From: Leptolyngbya sp. Heron Island J
Lineage (GTDB): Bacteria; Cyanobacteriota; Cyanobacteriia; Phormidesmidales; Phormidesmidaceae
Direction: 5' to 3'
Length of the DNA: 64,000 bases
NCBI RefSeq assembly: GCF_000482245.1
Contig: NZ_AWNH01000070.1
Location: 1 to 64,000 of the forward strand
In this document: one piece after another, positions 27,231 through 35,529 of the stretch
Layout of the letters: every line of letters begins with the position of its first letter
How positions within the stretch are numbered: position 1 is the stretch's first letter
Translations under genes and position numbers: made by a program
The notes under the pieces: model-generated
Seen by the model: the letters and a program-made list of their open reading frames with translations, nothing else
Told to the model about the DNA's origin: nothing
Databases searched by the model: none

Positions 27231-28910
27231 ATGGTTAAACCCAGTCAGTCTCTAAAATGGTGGCAAGAGGGAGTTATTTACCAGATTTATCCACTAACCT
27301 ACGCTGATGGTAACCAAGATGGTACGGGTGATCTACGGGGCATTATTCGACGCTTAGACTACCTCAATGATGGCGATCCAGATAGTGCTACATCCTTGGG
27401 TATCGATGCTATTTGGCTTTCTCCCATTAATACCTCACCGATGGTGGACAATGGCTATGATATTGCCGACTACAAGGATATTTGCCCTACATTTGGTAGC
27501 TTAGAAGACTTTGACGAGCTGCTGGAGAAAGCCCATCAGCGGGGTATTAGAATTATCTTGGATCTGGTCATTAATCACACCTCCAATCAGCATCCCTGGT
27601 TTTTAGAATCATCTGCTAGTCACGAGAATCCCAAAGCAGATTGGTATCTTTGGCAAACACCGTTTGCAGGACAAAAGCTACCGAATAACTGGCAGTCTTA
27701 TTTTGGGGGGACCGGTTGGAAATATTGTGAAGCCCGCGATCAGTTTTATTTTCACACTTTCAACGAAAATCAGCCGGATCTTAACTGGCATAATCCGGAT
27801 GTTCGAGCCGCCATCTATGACATTATTCGGTTTTGGCTAGACCGAGGTGTAGATGGCTTTCGTCTAGATGCATCTAGCGTCTACAGCAAAGACCCTTATT
27901 TTAGAGATAATCCGCTCAAGTATGAGGCAACTGACAGAAATAATTACAACAACTATCACCATTTGTATGACAAAAATCTACCAGAAACCCATCGAATTAT
28001 TCGAGAAATTCGAGCGGTTTTAGAGGAGTATGACGATCGTGCTCTAATTGGCGAAACGTTTATTGATAATCGTCTTTACGACTCTGTCATTTTTCACGGT
28101 GTGGATCAAGATGAACTACATCTAGCGATTACATTTGAATTTCCCTTTAGTCCCTGGTATCCCGGCTATCTACAGCGAGAAATTGAGAAAAACGAAATTA
28201 CCATACAACCTAGTGCCTGGCCTTGCTACTTCCTTGACAACCACGATATTCCTCGACATCTTTCTCGCTGGATTGACTGCAGTCTATGCGTTGATTCTGA
28301 GGCTATTGCTAAAGCTGCAGCCACCTTGTTGCTGACTGTCCGAGGTACGCCCCTGCTCTACTATGGTCAGGAGCTAGGTATGGTAGACAACACCGATATC
28401 CCCGAAGAGAAACTACAAGATCGGGCCGTGGTCCAAAGTGAAACAGAAGAAACCCCCGACTCCCGTGATGGTGCCCGTACTCCCATGCAGTGGGATGGTG
28501 GGTCCCATGCAGGCTTTAGTTTTGGCCAGGATATAGAACCCTGGTTGCCTGTTCATGCTAATTACCCAGAATTAAATGTACAAACAGCCTTGCAAAATCC
28601 GGATTCAATTTTGAACTTTTATCGTCGGCTATTACGGGTGCGCAAACAGAGTGAAGCACTGCGTTGGGGAAAATGGCGTACCCTGGTGCATTATCCCCAT
28701 GAGCACATGGTATATCTGCGGGAAACAAAGACAGAGACAGTTTTAGTTGCCATTAATTTCTCCTACGAACAACCCTTTAAACGAGATGTCACCATTGATG
28801 GTGAAAGTTGGACAGTGCTGTTATCCACTCACTATGAGGCAGGAAAATTAATTGACTTAGCCGATAATCTACAGGCCTTTGAGGTATCAATCTTACAAAA
28901 GAGCCGATAG
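27231..28910 (+). CDS. GH13 alpha-glucosidase / oligo-1,6-glucosidase-like enzyme
   Basis: The protein has 559 residues with the alpha-amylase family regions: WWQEGVIYQIYPLTYADGNQDGTGDL at the start, ILDLVINHTS (region I), DGFRLDASSV with the nucleophile Asp near 213 (region II), LIGETF with the acid/base Glu (region III) and FLDNHD (region IV). It should hydrolyse or transfer alpha-glucosyl units of oligosaccharides. No signal peptide is visible, so it is cytoplasmic, possibly acting on glycogen-derived or compatible-solute sugars. It stands alone, flanked by divergent and convergent genes. The exact specificity cannot be read from sequence. Confidence 0.9.
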   Translation: MVKPSQSLKWWQEGVIYQIYPLTYADGNQDGTGDLRGIIRRLDYLNDGDPDSATSLGIDAIWLSPINTSPMVDNGYDIADYKDICPTFGSLEDFDELLEKAHQRGIRIILDLVINHTSNQHPWFLESSASHENPKADWYLWQTPFAGQKLPNNWQSYFGGTGWKYCEARDQFYFHTFNENQPDLNWHNPDVRAAIYDIIRFWLDRGVDGFRLDASSVYSKDPYFRDNPLKYEATDRNNYNNYHHLYDKNLPETHRIIREIRAVLEEYDDRALIGETFIDNRLYDSVIFHGVDQDELHLAITFEFPFSPWYPGYLQREIEKNEITIQPSAWPCYFLDNHDIPRHLSRWIDCSLCVDSEAIAKAAATLLLTVRGTPLLYYGQELGMVDNTDIPEEKLQDRAVVQSETEETPDSRDGARTPMQWDGGSHAGFSFGQDIEPWLPVHANYPELNVQTALQNPDSILNFYRRLLRVRKQSEALRWGKWRTLVHYPHEHMVYLRETKTETVLVAINFSYEQPFKRDVTIDGESWTVLLSTHYEAGKLIDLADNLQAFEVSILQKSR

Positions 28911-28978
28911 AGTGAGACAATCATTAAATGTGGTGTCTTATCGGTGCTCAGCCAACGGTATCAGTGGGACAGTTACAT

Positions 28979-29869
28979 CTAAAGAGAATTGAGCTGAGCT
29001 AATTCTGTATCAGAAAGTGAGATAGTAGTAGCTTTAACGTTGTCTTCTAAATGGGCAATCATCGTAGTACCCGGAATTAGCAGAATGTTGGGAGCACGAT
29101 GGAGCAGCCATGCTAAAGCAATCTGGGTCGAATTAACATTATGGGTCTGGGCAATTTGAGCCAGGATGCCTTCAGTTTGAGCTAGCGGTGCCCCACGTCG
29201 TAACGGATGAGCGCCAAGGGAACCGTAAGGAATAAAGGCAATATTATGGGCTGTGGCATAGTCCAGAGTTGCTTCATGGCTGCGGTCCATCAGACTAAAG
29301 CGGTTTTGCACCGAGGCAATGGCAGTAATCTTTTGGGCAGCTTGAAGTTGCTCCAAAGTAACATTGGAAACACCGATGTGACGAATTTTGCCTTCCTGTT
29401 GCAGTGTTGCTAAAGCTTGAATTGACTCAGTAAATGGAACTTTAGGATCAGGGCGGTGAAGCTGATAAAGATCGATAGTCTCTCGCTTAAGCCGCTGTAA
29501 ACTACCCTCCACTCCACGTCGTAGGCTCTCAGGACGGCCATCGGCCTGGATATTATCGGGAGCGGGTTTATGAATACCGCCTTTGGTGGCAATGACTAAA
29601 TCTGGCCCATAGGGATGCAAAGCATCGGCAATAATCTCTTCGTTGGTCCCAGGGCCGTAAGCTTCAGCCGTGTCGATAAAGTTAACACCCAGCTCAACAG
29701 CACGACGTAAAAGTTGCTTACCACCCTCCCAATCGGCATAGGGACCAAAATTACCCGGCTGTCCAGTCAGGCGCATGGCTCCATAGCCAAGACGATTGAC
29801 CAGAAGTTCTCCCCCAATGAGAAACTGGGTAGATGGGTGGGTGTTTTGATTTGAAGTGTTAGGATTCAT
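28979..29869 (-). CDS. aldo/keto reductase
   Basis: Start ATG 29869 gives 296 residues. Family features are LGYGAMRLTG, the catalytic region FIDTAEAYGPGTNEEII (Asp and Tyr), VIATKGG with Lys, DLYQLHRPD with His, and IPGT near the NADPH phosphate site. It reduces aldehydes or ketones with NADPH. An upstream extension to 29974 reaches into the isomerase gene and does not look like AKR sequence. It lies 101 bp downstream of the TIM-barrel isomerase gene on the same strand and is probably in its operon. Confidence 0.9.
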   Translation of the reverse strand: MNPNTSNQNTHPSTQFLIGGELLVNRLGYGAMRLTGQPGNFGPYADWEGGKQLLRRAVELGVNFIDTAEAYGPGTNEEIIADALHPYGPDLVIATKGGIHKPAPDNIQADGRPESLRRGVEGSLQRLKRETIDLYQLHRPDPKVPFTESIQALATLQQEGKIRHIGVSNVTLEQLQAAQKITAIASVQNRFSLMDRSHEATLDYATAHNIAFIPYGSLGAHPLRRGAPLAQTEGILAQIAQTHNVNSTQIALAWLLHRAPNILLIPGTTMIAHLEDNVKATTISLSDTELAQLNSL

Positions 29870-29970
29870 TGTCTTCTCAGTAGGTAAAGAAATTTCTAAG
29901 CCAATCTTGTCGCTTGAGCGACAGCCGCCAATTAGCGATGGGTTCAAAACCCAGTGTGGGAGCTGGTCTC

Positions 29971-30855
29971 TCAACCTGCAAGAGTTGAATCAAGCTGATC
30001 GTAGACATCCAAAACGGCTTGCTCTCCTGCTAAACCAGGTTGGGAAAGAGAATGCTCCATCTCAACCAACCCGGTATATCCTTTGGAATAAATATGCTTG
30101 AGGATATTGTGATAGTTGATTTCGCCACTGCCAGGTTGCACTCGCCCTGGGACATCAGCAATTTGAAAACAGGCGATCTCATCCCAGACACGGTCAATGT
30201 TCTCAAGGATGTTGCCGCCTTCCATCTGAACATGAAAGGTATCAAAAACAAGCTTCACCGCTGGGCTGTTAACTGCTTTGACAATGAGATAAGCATGGGG
30301 AATGGTGGTCATAAAGGTGCCATGCCACCAGCGCCCGGTAATTGCTTCCAGACCCAAGACAATGCCAGCGGACTCAGCTAGCTCCGCGCAGTATTTGAGA
30401 TTCTCAATCATATTTGCTGTTTGATAATTCCGATCTAGACGTGGATCTAAAGGTCCAGATAGGGTTGTCACATATTTACCATTAACTCGTTTGGCCACTT
30501 CGATCGTTTCTCGAAGCTGTTGTAGCAATATCTCTCTAGCTTCAGGGGCATCACTGACAAAGGTGGGCTGGCCTAGCTCTAAGTTGTTAACAAAACAACC
30601 CATGTGCATACCATGGCGTTCAAGTTCTTGACCGATTTTAGTTTGAACTTCAACCGGACGGGTTTTGAGAAAATTGTCTTCAATCCCTGCAAAGCCTTGC
30701 TCAGCAATAAATTTAATTTGGTCTATTGGGTCACGTCCAGCGTGTTCTAGAAAGAGCACATCATCCGGGGCCGTAAGGCCAATATGGGGGACATAGTTGA
30801 GGTGATGTCCGCGCTGATTTTGAACTCGTTGTTCTGAAGATGTTGGAGACGTCAT
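29971..30855 (-). CDS. TIM-barrel sugar isomerase/epimerase, hydroxypyruvate isomerase-like
   Basis: This 294-residue protein has the AP-endonuclease-2-like TIM barrel: LGLEAITGRWWHG, VFDTFHVQMEGG and GLVEMEHS supply the usual metal-binding Glu, Asp, His and Glu residues. The general pattern, including NNLELGQPTFVSD, resembles hydroxypyruvate isomerase and related sugar isomerases. The substrate is not certain. Together with the aldo/keto reductase and the small membrane protein it forms a minus-strand group divergent from a TetR gene whose promoter carries palindromes. Confidence 0.8.
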   Translation of the reverse strand: MTSPTSSEQRVQNQRGHHLNYVPHIGLTAPDDVLFLEHAGRDPIDQIKFIAEQGFAGIEDNFLKTRPVEVQTKIGQELERHGMHMGCFVNNLELGQPTFVSDAPEAREILLQQLRETIEVAKRVNGKYVTTLSGPLDPRLDRNYQTANMIENLKYCAELAESAGIVLGLEAITGRWWHGTFMTTIPHAYLIVKAVNSPAVKLVFDTFHVQMEGGNILENIDRVWDEIACFQIADVPGRVQPGSGEINYHNILKHIYSKGYTGLVEMEHSLSQPGLAGEQAVLDVYDQLDSTLAG

Positions 30856-30875
30856 TGTATTTTGTGAGGTAGAGG

Positions 30876-31160
30876 TTAGCTGTCAGCGTTGAGCCATCGA
30901 CGAAATTGTTGCTGGAGTCTAGGCATGATGATGTAGGTCATGAGATAAACCAATACAACGGTGAGAATCAACGTTCTGAGCGGTAATGGCAGGGTATTGA
31001 GGAAGGGACTAAATAACCAGAGAATGGCTGTGATTAATGGGTAAATAGCGACCCAGGTGAGCAAAAAGAGCTTGTAACGGCGAGGAAAGGGTAACCGCCT
31101 AGGGGATTTGACCGGAAACTCTCGGTGTATGTAATGCCTGCGAGGATTTAAGTAACTCAT
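30876..31160 (-). CDS. small two-helix membrane protein, related to tails of antibiotic-biosynthesis monooxygenases
   Basis: Start ATG 31160 gives 94 residues; a TTG five codons upstream is less likely. A basic N-terminus precedes two membrane helices (KLFLLTWVAIYPLITAILWL and LRTLILTVVLVYLMTYIIM) and the ending PRLQQQFRRWL. I recall this two-helix unit as the C-terminal tail of many antibiotic-biosynthesis-monooxygenase (ABM) proteins; here it stands alone without the ABM domain. It is the first gene after the palindromic promoter shared with TetR. Confidence 0.65.
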   Translation of the reverse strand: MSYLNPRRHYIHREFPVKSPRRLPFPRRYKLFLLTWVAIYPLITAILWLFSPFLNTLPLPLRTLILTVVLVYLMTYIIMPRLQQQFRRWLNADS

Positions 31161-31206
31161 GGTTTTCGTTCGCAATCTTGAATAGAGTGAACTTATTTTA
31201 TTTCCG

Positions 31207-31219
31207 TTACGTTCCGTAA
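31207..31219. promoter_or_regulatory. palindrome TTACG-N3-CGTAA, probable TetR operator
   Basis: TTACG (31207-31211) and CGTAA (31215-31219) are mirror arms around a 3-base centre. The site is 47 bp upstream of the minus-strand gene starting at 31160. The same core recurs at 31299-31313 and, as TACG-N3-CGTA, beside the second TetR gene. Confidence 0.6.
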
Positions 31220-31298
31220 ACTAATTGAGAATAACAATCGACACTTGAAGCGGGTTTTCCCGCCGAATTTGCTTTGGGTTGATTTTTGATTTAATATC

Positions 31299-31313
31299 GT
31301 TACGTCACGTAAC
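31299..31313. promoter_or_regulatory. palindrome GTTACG-N3-CGTAAC, probable TetR operator
   Basis: Six-base arms GTTACG (31299-31304) and CGTAAC (31308-31313) flank TCA. The site is 50 bp upstream of the tetR start, in the right place for autorepression. Confidence 0.6.
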
Positions 31314-31363
31314 TAAACTATCTTGACCTCATAATTTTTGTCAAGGGGGTTCTATCAAGAGAT

Positions 31364-31963
31364 ATGGGTAAAACATCGGCATCCAAGGTATCTAGAGGGC
31401 CAGGGCGTCCTCGTTCTGAAGAAATCCGGCAGCGGATTTTGGAGGCAGCCTATGAACTTATGGAAGATGTGGGCTTTAATGACCTGACGATTGAGGCCAT
31501 TGCGGTCAAGGCCGGTGTGGGTAAGCCAACTATTTATCGTCGCTGGTCCAGTAAAGCTCGGCTGGTGATGGATGCCTTTTTTGCCGCGACTAATTCGGAG
31601 CTGATCTTTCCTGATACGGGGTCGGCGAAAGAGGATATCCGACAGCAGATGAAGCAGTTGGTTGTTGTAATGACCAGTTCCCGTGGGCAGATGATTGCGA
31701 TGCTGATTGGGGGTGGGCAAACCGATCCAGAGCTGATTGAGGCATTTCGTGAAAATTGGCTGATGCCCCGTCGTAATCATGGTGGTCAGGTGTTCAAGCA
31801 AGGGATTGAACGGGGAGAATTGCGAGCGGATGTTGATTTGGACGTGATGATTGATGCTCTTTACAGTCCTCTTTTCTATCGTCTTTTGCTGAAGCATGCG
31901 CCGCTGACAGAAGCCTTTGTGGATTCGTTGGTGGATGTTGTTATGCAGGGGCTGGCTATTTGA
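31364..31963 (+). CDS. TetR/AcrR-family repressor (copy 1)
   Basis: This 199-residue protein has the TetR N-terminal helix-turn-helix (RPRSEEIRQRILEAA, then TIEAIAVKAGVGKPTIYRRW) at about residues 12-60 and a helical ligand domain. It is paralogous to the TetR at 37654-38259 (shared GRPRS, IEAIA-x-x-AGVGK and TIYR). It probably represses itself and the divergent membrane protein/isomerase/reductase group through the two TTACG palindromes. The inducer is unknown. Confidence 0.9.
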   Translation: MGKTSASKVSRGPGRPRSEEIRQRILEAAYELMEDVGFNDLTIEAIAVKAGVGKPTIYRRWSSKARLVMDAFFAATNSELIFPDTGSAKEDIRQQMKQLVVVMTSSRGQMIAMLIGGGQTDPELIEAFRENWLMPRRNHGGQVFKQGIERGELRADVDLDVMIDALYSPLFYRLLLKHAPLTEAFVDSLVDVVMQGLAI

Positions 31964-32119
31964 AACTCATTGATGCACGGATTATAATTTGGGCTCACAC
32001 TATAGATAGGGGCTTATAAAAGTTTAGGCTTCTACATGTAGCGTGATATGCATATCTACTGACAGGAGCAACTGCGGTAGGATACGCGATCGCACAAGGC
32101 AAGTAAGGTAAGAAGGGAT

Positions 32120-32509
32120 ATGCCCAAGTGGAAGCTAAAGACCGAGTTCACATTTGATGCGGCCCACTATATCCGCGACTACGATGGTCCCTGCGGTCGG
32201 ATGCACGGTCATACCTACCGAGTACGTGTTGAAGCGACCTCACATCAACTGCATGCATCTGAGTTTTGTCCTCATCCAGCCATGGTGACAGACTTCCGCA
32301 CATTGCGCTGGGCGAAAAGGGACGTTTTGAAAGGCGGGTTAGACCACTGCGTACTCAACGAAGTTTTGCCCGATAGCTATGAAACTACGGCTGAAATGAT
32401 TGCTCAGTATATCTACGACAAAACTAAAAAAGATTTGCCAGAGCAGATTCGGCTGAAGGTAGCGGTTTCAGAAACCCCTAACTCCTGGGCCGAATATGAG
32501 GACGACTAA
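32120..32509 (+). CDS. queD: 6-carboxy-tetrahydropterin synthase QueD
   Basis: This 129-residue protein carries the QueD/PTPS zinc histidines: FDAAH (His16) and the pair in MHGH (His29, His31), with Cys25 in GPCGRMHGH as probable catalytic residue and LDHCVLNE further on. It converts dihydroneopterin triphosphate to 6-carboxy-tetrahydropterin in 7-deazaguanine synthesis. It is the first gene of queDEC. Two short palindromes (32032-32041 and 32045-32056) lie upstream. Confidence 0.92.
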   Translation: MPKWKLKTEFTFDAAHYIRDYDGPCGRMHGHTYRVRVEATSHQLHASEFCPHPAMVTDFRTLRWAKRDVLKGGLDHCVLNEVLPDSYETTAEMIAQYIYDKTKKDLPEQIRLKVAVSETPNSWAEYEDD

Positions 32510-32537
32510 CGTTACCCTTAATGATGTTTACAAAATT

Positions 32538-33155
32538 ATGATGCCTACCATTGCACCCACTCAAACATTGCCGATTGTCGAAACCTTCCACTCCGTTCAG
32601 GGTGAGGGAGTTTGGACTGGTGTGAGTGCATTTTTTATTCGGTTAGCGGGCTGTGATGTGGGCTGCCCTTGGTGCGATACAAAACATTCCTGGTCAACAA
32701 AGCACCATCCACAACAAACGATTGAGACATTAGTCAAGCAGGCAACAGCCGTAAATCCTCACATGGTTGTCATTACAGGGGGTGAGCCTTTGATGCACAA
32801 TTTGTCGCAGCTGTCGAAAAATCTTCAGGAATCTGGGTTGCGTACCCACCTGGAAACATCTGGGGCTCATCCATTCAGTGGCCAGTTTGATTGGGTATCG
32901 TTTTCGCCCAAACAGTTTAAGCTACCGCATCAGAGCATCTACCCTCAGGTCAATGAGTTAAAGGTGGTGGTTGCGGATGCTCGAGACCTGGAATGGGCCG
33001 AAGTTCAGGCTGAAAGAGTACCCAAGGATGCTGTCAAGTTGCTCCAACCTGAATGGAATAGCCTAGATAGCCTATCCCTCATTTTTGACTATGTTCTGAA
33101 ACATCCTGACTGGCGCATCAGCTTACAAACCCATAAGTTTTTAGGAGTGAGGTAG
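32538..33155 (+). CDS. queE: 7-carboxy-7-deazaguanine synthase QueE
   Basis: This radical-SAM enzyme has the motif C-x3-C-x2-C in [15 protein letters not shown] for the [4Fe-4S] cluster, GEGVWTG before it and the glycine-rich VITGGEP for SAM binding. It converts the QueD product to 7-carboxy-7-deazaguanine. I chose M15 at 32538 because homologues carry about ten residues before [11 protein letters not shown] 32496, overlapping queD by 14 bp, is the longer alternative. It lies between queD and queC. Confidence 0.9.
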   Translation: MMPTIAPTQTLPIVETFHSVQGEGVWTGVSAFFIRLAGCDVGCPWCDTKHSWSTKHHPQQTIETLVKQATAVNPHMVVITGGEPLMHNLSQLSKNLQESGLRTHLETSGAHPFSGQFDWVSFSPKQFKLPHQSIYPQVNELKVVVADARDLEWAEVQAERVPKDAVKLLQPEWNSLDSLSLIFDYVLKHPDWRISLQTHKFLGVR

Positions 33156-33157
33156 GG

Positions 33158-33850
33158 ATGAACCCGACAGCGATTGTTCTACTGTCAGGCGGGTTAGATT
33201 CGGCAACGTCTGCAGCCCAGGCCATGGCAGATGGTTATGACTTAATTGCTCTCTCTTTTCGCTACGGACAACGGCATGAGCGGGAACTAGCAGCGGCTCG
33301 ACAAGTGGTAGCCAGTTTGAACATTCGGGAGCATCAGGTTGTGGATATAAACCTGGCCCAGTGGGGTGGTTCATCGTTGACAGATCCAGCGATGATGATA
33401 CCCACCGACGGTGTAAAACCGGATGAGATTCCCTCGACCTATGTGCCTGGTCGCAATACTGTTTTTATCGCCATTGCTCTTTCCCTGGCTGAAGCCCGAG
33501 GCGCGGAGGCAATTTATCTGGGCATCAATGCGGTGGACTATTCTGGTTATCCGGATTGCCGACCAGAATACTTAGCCGCTTTTCAGCATCTAGCCACATT
33601 GTCGTCTAAAGCAGGACTGGAAGGGAAAGCACCTAAGCTCATCGCTCCGTTGGTAATGGATTCCAAGGTAGACATTGTGCATCGGGCTCTCAAGCTTGGG
33701 GTGCCCATTGAGCAAACCTGGTCTTGTTATCAAGGAGGAGAAGAGCCCTGTGGGCTATGTGATTCTTGCCGGATTCGAGATCAAGCTTTGATTGACGCAG
33801 GTCGGCCTGATCTTGCAACTTCGAGAGGGCGCAGTTACGTCCGCTCTTAA
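33158..33850 (+). CDS. queC: 7-cyano-7-deazaguanine synthase QueC
   Basis: This 230-residue ATP-dependent enzyme has the PP-loop [10 protein letters not shown] near the start and the C-terminal zinc site in [17 protein letters not shown]. It makes preQ0, the precursor of queuosine and of 7-deazaguanine DNA modifications. It starts 2 bp after queE. Downstream there are no dpdA-type DNA-modification genes and no queF, so the product probably serves tRNA queuosine with other genes elsewhere. Confidence 0.93.
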   Translation: MNPTAIVLLSGGLDSATSAAQAMADGYDLIALSFRYGQRHERELAAARQVVASLNIREHQVVDINLAQWGGSSLTDPAMMIPTDGVKPDEIPSTYVPGRNTVFIAIALSLAEARGAEAIYLGINAVDYSGYPDCRPEYLAAFQHLATLSSKAGLEGKAPKLIAPLVMDSKVDIVHRALKLGVPIEQTWSCYQGGEEPCGLCDSCRIRDQALIDAGRPDLATSRGRSYVRS

Positions 33851-34034
33851 CACCGAGCCACTACCCGAGCATCAATACAAAAATCTCCGCCACCTGGTGT
33901 TTGGCGGTCTCACCGCCGTGCGGTTGACTATCCAGGATCTGCACAAATGCCACTATGCTGAGCCCAACGATTGGAGTAAACCCATCTCCACCGGAGGACA
34001 TCATCTCTTTCTGTTGATTAATTTATCTGTTTGA
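33846..34034 (+). pseudogene. damaged second copy of the PLPEHQ small-protein module
   Basis: The frame overlapping the queC end reads PLPEHQYKNLRHLVFG, LTIQDLH and YAEPNDWSKPISTG, matching the gene at 943-1188 across about 50 residues. It has no N-terminal start of its own, and after ISTG it reads GGHHLFLLINLSV instead of the basic tail RPNEVMAILTKKVRV. It is therefore truncated at both ends and probably inactive. Confidence 0.65.
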
Positions 34035-34122
34035 TACAACATTAGAATTCAACAGCGGCAGCAACTTTGGACTTTGATTAACGGTCTGTGCTCCGCTGTT
34101 ACAACGTAGTTAGGCAGAGAGA

Positions 34123-34485
34123 CTAGATATTGTTTGTTTCTGCCCAATTTTTGAGCTCTGCCAAAAAGCCTAGCGCAGTATGGCCAAACTCAGTGAGTTG
34201 ATATGTAACAGCAATAGGTCGATCGCTCACCACCTCCCGCCTAACTAAGCCCGCTTCCTCCATTTCGCGAAGTCGCTGCACCACCATCTTCTTGCTGGCT
34301 CCACCCAATTGCCGTGCCAAATCGTTAAAGCGTACCGGGCCATTTTTTAGGTGCCAGAGAATCGACCCCTTCCATTTTCCACCCAAAACTCTCATGCCTC
34401 GTTCAATCGGACAAGGTTCCAGACAGGGTTCTGAAACGTGTTTACGGCCTTGAGCATCGGTAGTGATTCCTAAAGAAGTGCCCAT
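34123..34485 (-). CDS. HxlR-family transcriptional regulator
   Basis: This 120-residue winged-helix protein is typical of HxlR/YodB: PCPIERGMRVLGGKWKGSIL, RFNDLARQLGGASKKMVVQRL, EEAGLVRREV and the wing TYQLTEFG. The cysteines near the N-terminus (EPCLEPCP) could sense thiol-reactive compounds as in YodB-type members. It is divergent from a glutathione S-transferase gene and an inverted repeat lies between, so it probably controls that gene. Confidence 0.9.
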   Translation of the reverse strand: MGTSLGITTDAQGRKHVSEPCLEPCPIERGMRVLGGKWKGSILWHLKNGPVRFNDLARQLGGASKKMVVQRLREMEEAGLVRREVVSDRPIAVTYQLTEFGHTALGFLAELKNWAETNNI

Positions 34486-34523
34486 GGGAGATGTGGTTAC
34501 TAAAAGTAAACTGGTTGACTCTA

Positions 34524-34550
34524 GTGACTTACCTGATTATGTTAAGTCAC
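34524..34550. promoter_or_regulatory. inverted repeat GTGACTTA-N11-TAAGTCAC, probable HxlR operator
   Basis: Perfect 8-base arms at 34524-34531 and 34543-34550 lie between the divergent hxlR-type and GST genes, 39 bp from the regulator start and 97 bp from the GST start. The size and spacing suit a dimeric winged-helix repressor. Confidence 0.55.
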
Positions 34551-34646
34551 GTCAGCAGCAAATGTCATGAGTCCCGCTTTTGTTGGGCTATTTGCTTGCT
34601 GTCCATACCTTTTAAGTTTTTAGTCATCGCCCGCCAGGAAATCCCT

Positions 34647-35345
34647 ATGTCTATCCCCAATATCCATCTCTATACAGCCTCCACGATGAATGGCTGGAAA
34701 CCTGTCATTTTTCTCGAAGAAGCAGAGGTTGAGTACGAACTGACATATATCGACTTTGGCAAAAAAGAGCAGAAGTCTGAGTGGTATATGCGGCTCAATC
34801 CTAATGGTCGTATTCCTACTATTGTCGATCGAAGCAATCATGATTTTGTTGTCTTCGAATCTGGCGCGATTCTTTGGTACTTAGCAGAGAAATACCAGAA
34901 GTTTCTGCCTAGGGACGAAAGGGCAAGATCGCAGGCTCTGCAATGGTTGATGTTCCAAATGTCTGGCATTGGCCCAATGATGGGCCAGGCCATGTACTTT
35001 CAGCGCATAGCAGCCCCTAAGGGGCACGAAGATCCTTATGCGATCAATCGTTATGTGACTGAGTCTCAACGACTGTTGCAGGTGTTAGATAAGCAACTTG
35101 CAGGTAAAGCTTATTTGCTGGGTGATGACTTCACCATTGTGGATATTGCTACGTATCCCTGGGCACGGTCTTACCCCTGGGCCAAGGTTTCGATAGAGGG
35201 GTTGGACAATTTAAAAGCCTGGTTTGATCGCATTGATGCTCGCCCCGCTACCCAAAAGGCTGTCACCATTCCCAAACCTTTTCCTGCATTCTTCGGCAAA
35301 GGAGATGAAGCCACCGCCGAAACAGAAAATGCTTCTCGTTTTTAA
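34647..35345 (+). CDS. glutathione S-transferase
   Basis: Start ATG 34647, with AGGAA just upstream, gives 232 residues. The thioredoxin-like N-terminal domain begins IHLYTASTMNGWKPVIFLEE and includes NPNGRIPTIVD and the glutathione-binding ESGAILWYLAEKY. The C-terminal helical domain has FTIVDIATYPW. It resembles the Nu/YfcG-YghU group, which acts on disulfides and peroxides. An extension upstream to 34491 would cover the operator and is unlikely. It is probably controlled by the divergent HxlR gene. Confidence 0.9.
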   Translation: MSIPNIHLYTASTMNGWKPVIFLEEAEVEYELTYIDFGKKEQKSEWYMRLNPNGRIPTIVDRSNHDFVVFESGAILWYLAEKYQKFLPRDERARSQALQWLMFQMSGIGPMMGQAMYFQRIAAPKGHEDPYAINRYVTESQRLLQVLDKQLAGKAYLLGDDFTIVDIATYPWARSYPWAKVSIEGLDNLKAWFDRIDARPATQKAVTIPKPFPAFFGKGDEATAETENASRF

Positions 35346-35406
35346 GACCTGAAAATGAGTTTGCCTCTGTCCATCGCATCATAGACAGCTTGGTTTTCTC
35401 CTTCGA
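35343..35406 (-). pseudogene. possible relic of an oxidoreductase C-terminus
   Basis: On the minus strand this stretch reads NQAVYDAMDRGKLIFRS followed by a stop, with another stop just upstream of the similar part. It resembles the end of the neighbouring quinone reductase (AVAHDAVDSGQLIGKV). At DNA level, CTGTCCATCGCATCATAGA resembles CTGTCCACCGCATCATGGG at 35571-35589. I read it as a short remnant; the evidence is thin. Confidence 0.3.
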
Positions 35407-35529
35407 TTGCGATTTATAGAAATCCTGGCTGATGGCCTTCGATATCGATGGACATGTACAAGGCAAAGCCCCTACGAGATTATTCATTTTGCATTGGGGT
35501 GCCTGAATTCGGATTTGGTATTAGATGAT

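Noticed and set aside
31355-31897. 180-codon minus-strand frame antisense to the first TetR gene
   Set aside because: The TetR frame has clear family motifs; the antisense frame has none.
32000-32119. preQ1 riboswitch upstream of queDEC
   Set aside because: No preQ1-type pseudoknot pattern was seen; only two short palindromes.
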